This document shows, in pieces, positions 5,764 through 8,172 of a stretch of 8,172 bases of DNA. The stretch's first letter is position 1; each line of letters starts with the position of its first letter. The position numbers and the translations under genes are program-made. Below the pieces are notes generated by a model, which was not told the DNA's origin, made no database searches, and saw nothing but the letters and a program-made list of their open reading frames with translations. Source of the stretch: Deltaproteobacteria bacterium (lineage in GTDB: Bacteria; Desulfobacterota; DSM-4660; Desulfatiglandales; B25-G16); assembly GCA_003646875.1 (NCBI GenBank), contig QMLT01000062.1, positions 1-8,172 on the forward strand. Direction: 5' to 3'.

Positions 5764-6930
5764 TTACATTGTTTTTCCGTATTCCTTATCTACCTCAAGC
5801 CCCTCTATAGATGTTGTCTTTTCTCCCCTGGCTGCCTTGATGGAATCGATTTCCCTTTTAACGACTGCCTTGTGTGATGCATAGCCGAGAGCCGTTTCTT
5901 CAGTAATAAGGCCATTTTTATAGTGTTCGGCAATACATTGATCAAATGTCATCATACCAAAGGCCTGGCTATTGGCCATAATATCATAAAAGGTATTTTC
6001 TTCAGTTTCGCCATGGAGGATAAGGTCTTTTACTCTCATGTTTGTGCCTAATATCTCAAATGCAGCCACGCGGTCACCCTGGATTTTAGGCATTAGCCTT
6101 TGGCATACTATCCACCTGATGGTGTCGGACAGCCGAATTCTTATCTGTTTTTCCTCAGCCGTGTCAAACATGCCAATAATCCTGTTTATTGTTTGCCCTG
6201 CATCCACTGTATGAAGGGTACTCAAGACAAGATGCCCGGTCTCGGCTGCAGACAGGGCTATCTCTACTGTCTCCCTGTCTCTCATCTCACCTACCAGAAT
6301 AATCTTTGGCGCCTGACGCAGGGCAGCCCTTAGGCCGGAAGCAAATTCATCAAAGTCGGCGCCCATTTCTCTCTGGTTAAATGTGGCTGTTTTCTGGGAA
6401 TGGATATATTCAACTGGATCCTCTAATGTAACAACATGGACTGACCTTTTTTCGTTTATCTCGTTTAAAAAGGCAGCAAGAGATGTCGTCTTTCCACTTC
6501 CAGTAGCTCCGGTGACAAGGATAATGCCATTCAATTCCTCTGTCATTTTGTAGAAGGCATGAGGAAGTTTCATTTCTTCAATAGTTGGCACCCTGGTTGC
6601 TAATTGTCTCATCACCACAGAATAATATCCTTTTTGAGAAAATACATTTACCCTGAAGCGCGCCTTTCCAGCCAACTGATATGATAAGTCACAGGAGCCT
6701 TCGGTGAGAAGGATTTTGGTGAGCCTCCTGTCATTATTAATCAGGTTAAGGGCAAATATTTCTGCCTGAAACGGGGTTAATCGGTCAACAGAAGGCTCAA
6801 GAGAAACGGGCTTCAATTCTCCAGATGATTCTACCTGAAATGGCTTGTCTACTGTGATATTCAGGTCGGAGACATTTTCATATGACTCCAGCATAGTCCC
6901 CAGGATATGGTCTATCTGTTGTTTTCTCAT
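5764..6930 (-). CDS. PilT/PilU-family type IV pilus ATPase, PilU-like second copy
   Basis: This 388-residue cytoplasmic hexameric ATPase belongs to the secretion-ATPase family that drives type IV pilus retraction. Walker A is GATGSGKTT (141-149, Lys147). The Asp box is VTLEDPVEYIH (about 167-177). Walker B is ILVGEMRD (211-218, Glu215). The His box is TGHLVLSTLHT (231-241, His233 and His240). All catalytic parts are intact. The N-terminal block reads SDLN (21-24) where PilT has SDLH, and the following glycine-rich loop is replaced by TVDKPFQVESSGE. Near the end PilT's AIRNLIRE-like motif is replaced by KDLILHGE (301-308), and MMTFDQC (326-332) recalls the MQTFDQ of PilU, so PilU-like is the better label. 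A charged tail (about 353-388) is unlike the PilT next to it. The ATG is preceded by AGGAG with a seven-base gap. It lies 18 bp after pilT, in one operon. Confidence 0.92.
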   Translation of the reverse strand: MRKQQIDHILGTMLESYENVSDLNITVDKPFQVESSGELKPVSLEPSVDRLTPFQAEIFALNLINNDRRLTKILLTEGSCDLSYQLAGKARFRVNVFSQKGYYSVVMRQLATRVPTIEEMKLPHAFYKMTEELNGIILVTGATGSGKTTSLAAFLNEINEKRSVHVVTLEDPVEYIHSQKTATFNQREMGADFDEFASGLRAALRQAPKIILVGEMRDRETVEIALSAAETGHLVLSTLHTVDAGQTINRIIGMFDTAEEKQIRIRLSDTIRWIVCQRLMPKIQGDRVAAFEILGTNMRVKDLILHGETEENTFYDIMANSQAFGMMTFDQCIAEHYKNGLITEETALGYASHKAVVKREIDSIKAARGEKTTSIEGLEVDKEYGKTM

Positions 6931-6948
6931 TTCTATGCTCCTAAGTGT

Positions 6949-8046
6949 TTATATCTCGGTAAAATCTACAGGAGGTTTTTTGAGAAATGGAAGAAACTTA
7001 GCCTTGTCGTTACATTTTGCATATGCCTCTTCTGCGCTGATCCTCTTTTTGGTTAAATGCTCCATGATACAGTCATCTAATGATTGCATTCCGTGTTTCT
7101 TCCCAGTCTGGATAGCGGATGGGATCTGAAATGTTTTTCTCTCCCGTATCAGGTTTCTCACTGCTGGGGTGGCAATCATGATCTCGAGTGCTGCAACCCG
7201 GCCCATCGAATCCATGCCTGCTGTGTCAATCCTTCGAAACAGGCTCTGGCATACCACAGCCCTAAGGCCATCTGATAAGGTGCTTCTTATCTGCTCTTGT
7301 TGGTGGGTAGGAAACACATCTATTACCCTGTCCACTGTCTTAGCGGCAGAGGATGTATGGAGTGTGCTAAAGACAAGGTGGCCTGTTGAGGAGGCCTCAA
7401 TTGCAAGCTCGATTGTCTCCAGGTCTCTCATCTCGCCAACCAGTATAATATCCGGATCCTCCCGAAGCGCTCCTCGTAATGCAGCAGCAAATGATCTTGT
7501 GTGAATTCCGACCTCTCTGTGATTTACTATGGCCTTTTGGCTTATATGCACGAACTCGATTGGATCCTCAACAGTAATGATATGATCCTTTCTGGTCTTG
7601 TTGGCCTCATCTATTATGGCTGCAAGCGTGGTTGACTTTCCACTGCCGGTTGGACCCGTTACCAGGACAAGACCTCTTGGCAGTGTAGCAAGCTGTCGAA
7701 TAACTGGAGGAAGGCCAAGTTCTTCGCAGGTAAGAATTTTATCAGGTATCTCTCTAAACACTGCACCCACACCATTTTTCTGTCTAAAGAAATTAGCCCT
7801 GTAACGAGCCAATCCCGGTATCTCGTAGGCAAAGTCAACATCTCCTGTCTCTTCAAATATCTTGATCTTGTGCTCAGGGGCTATTTCGTAGAGCATGGTC
7901 TTGAGGTTATCGTCATCCAATTCCTTGTATTTTACCCTTTCCAGATCCCCCCTGATTCTCAAAACGGGTTGTTGACCGGCTACCAGATGAAGGTCTGAGG
8001 CTCTTTGCTCATTCATGAGCTTAAAAAAGGCGTCAATTTGGGCCAT
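6949..8046 (-). CDS. pilT: Type IV pilus retraction ATPase PilT
   Basis: This 365-residue protein matches PilT, the hexameric motor that depolymerises the pilus and drives twitching motility. It opens with the family's SDLHLVAGQQPVLRIRG (17-33). Walker A is GPTGSGKST (131-139, Lys137). The Asp box is IITVEDPIEFVH (156-167). Walker B is DPDIILVGEMRD (197-208, Glu205). The His box is TGHLVFSTLHT (221-231, His223 and His230). The PilT-specific AIRNLIRE motif is present as AVRNLIRE (295-302), followed by IPSAIQTG, which separates it from PilU and from extension ATPases. Length and all motifs are normal. The ATG at 8044-8046 has AAGGGGAG with a six-base gap. It is the first gene of the minus-strand cluster. 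No pilin, PilB, PilC or PilM-Q genes are in the window, so the pilus machinery must be elsewhere. Confidence 0.96.
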   Translation of the reverse strand: MAQIDAFFKLMNEQRASDLHLVAGQQPVLRIRGDLERVKYKELDDDNLKTMLYEIAPEHKIKIFEETGDVDFAYEIPGLARYRANFFRQKNGVGAVFREIPDKILTCEELGLPPVIRQLATLPRGLVLVTGPTGSGKSTTLAAIIDEANKTRKDHIITVEDPIEFVHISQKAIVNHREVGIHTRSFAAALRGALREDPDIILVGEMRDLETIELAIEASSTGHLVFSTLHTSSAAKTVDRVIDVFPTHQQEQIRSTLSDGLRAVVCQSLFRRIDTAGMDSMGRVAALEIMIATPAVRNLIRERKTFQIPSAIQTGKKHGMQSLDDCIMEHLTKKRISAEEAYAKCNDKAKFLPFLKKPPVDFTEI

Positions 8047-8172
8047 AATTATCTCCCCTTAGATATAGCAATCAACAAATTACCTATCATCATATTTATT
8101 ACATATATCATATAGATGATTGTCTTCAAACATAATTTTTTCGTAAGGTTCAAAACTTTACCAGTTGTAATA
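8047..8172 (-). promoter_or_regulatory. AT-rich upstream region of pilT
   Basis: This region holds no gene. Next to pilT lies a strong ribosome site (8053-8060). ATCATCATAT (8086-8095) and ATAT-a-GATGAT (8110-8120) form a ten-pair dyad with one bulge. GTAAGGTT (8143-8150) and AACTTTAC (8154-8161) form another, with one wobble on the plus strand. Reading the minus strand, TTGAAG (8128-8123) is a possible -35, but no good -10 follows at the right distance, and I saw no sigma-54 GG...GC pattern. The promoter probably lies in this AT-rich stretch or just past the window edge. Confidence 0.4.

Noticed and set aside
6845..7504. Several plus-strand open frames opposite the two pilus ATPase genes
   Set aside because: They overlap intact Walker and Asp-box coding regions on the other strand and have no family signature.
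1..8172. Search for CRISPR arrays, tRNAs, toxin-antitoxin or phage-defence genes
   Set aside because: No regularly spaced repeats, no cloverleaf-like sequence and no small gene pair of that kind were seen. Apart from the spacers described, the window is filled by efflux and pilus genes.

Overview
The window looks like a chromosomal segment of a Gram-negative, AT-leaning bacterium. A Desulfobacterota (former Deltaproteobacteria) or similar anaerobic lineage fits best. Three things point there: an RND efflux pair with a lipoprotein-type periplasmic adaptor, a tandem pilT / pilU-like pair of twitching ATPases, and a PilU-like protein that opens with an SDLN variant. This assignment is inference from protein style only; there is no rRNA or other marker gene.

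Layout. Bases 1-172 (+) hold the 3' end of an integron-integrase-type tyrosine recombinase. It carries an apparent one-base frameshift just after the catalytic tyrosine. Bases 173-442 are non-coding, with a CGCAGAG-type repeat, several short dyads and a candidate promoter. Bases 455-1603 and 1604-4696 (+) are a two-gene efflux operon: a membrane-fusion lipoprotein, then a full-length RND permease starting at the base after the adaptor's stop codon. No outer-membrane channel gene is present, although the adaptor keeps a TolC-docking-like motif. Bases 4697-4847 separate convergent genes.

The right half is on the minus strand, read from high to low coordinates. First come pilT (8046-6949) and a PilU-like ATPase (6930-5764), 18 bp apart and clearly one operon. 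Next is a 289-bp spacer packed with inverted repeats, including a GC-rich palindrome. Last is a small protein joining an N-terminal four-cysteine zinc ribbon to a degenerate response-regulator receiver-like domain (5474-4848). Bases 8047-8172 are the AT-rich upstream region of pilT.

Function. The left operon should export an unknown small molecule using proton-motive force. The right cluster powers type IV pilus retraction, and the zinc-ribbon/pseudo-receiver protein may be an accessory or regulatory partner. I see no defence system, CRISPR array, tRNA or complete mobile element. The least-explained items are the zinc-ribbon/pseudo-receiver protein with its possible attenuator-like leader, the non-canonical proton-relay residues of the RND pump, and the frameshifted integrase end.
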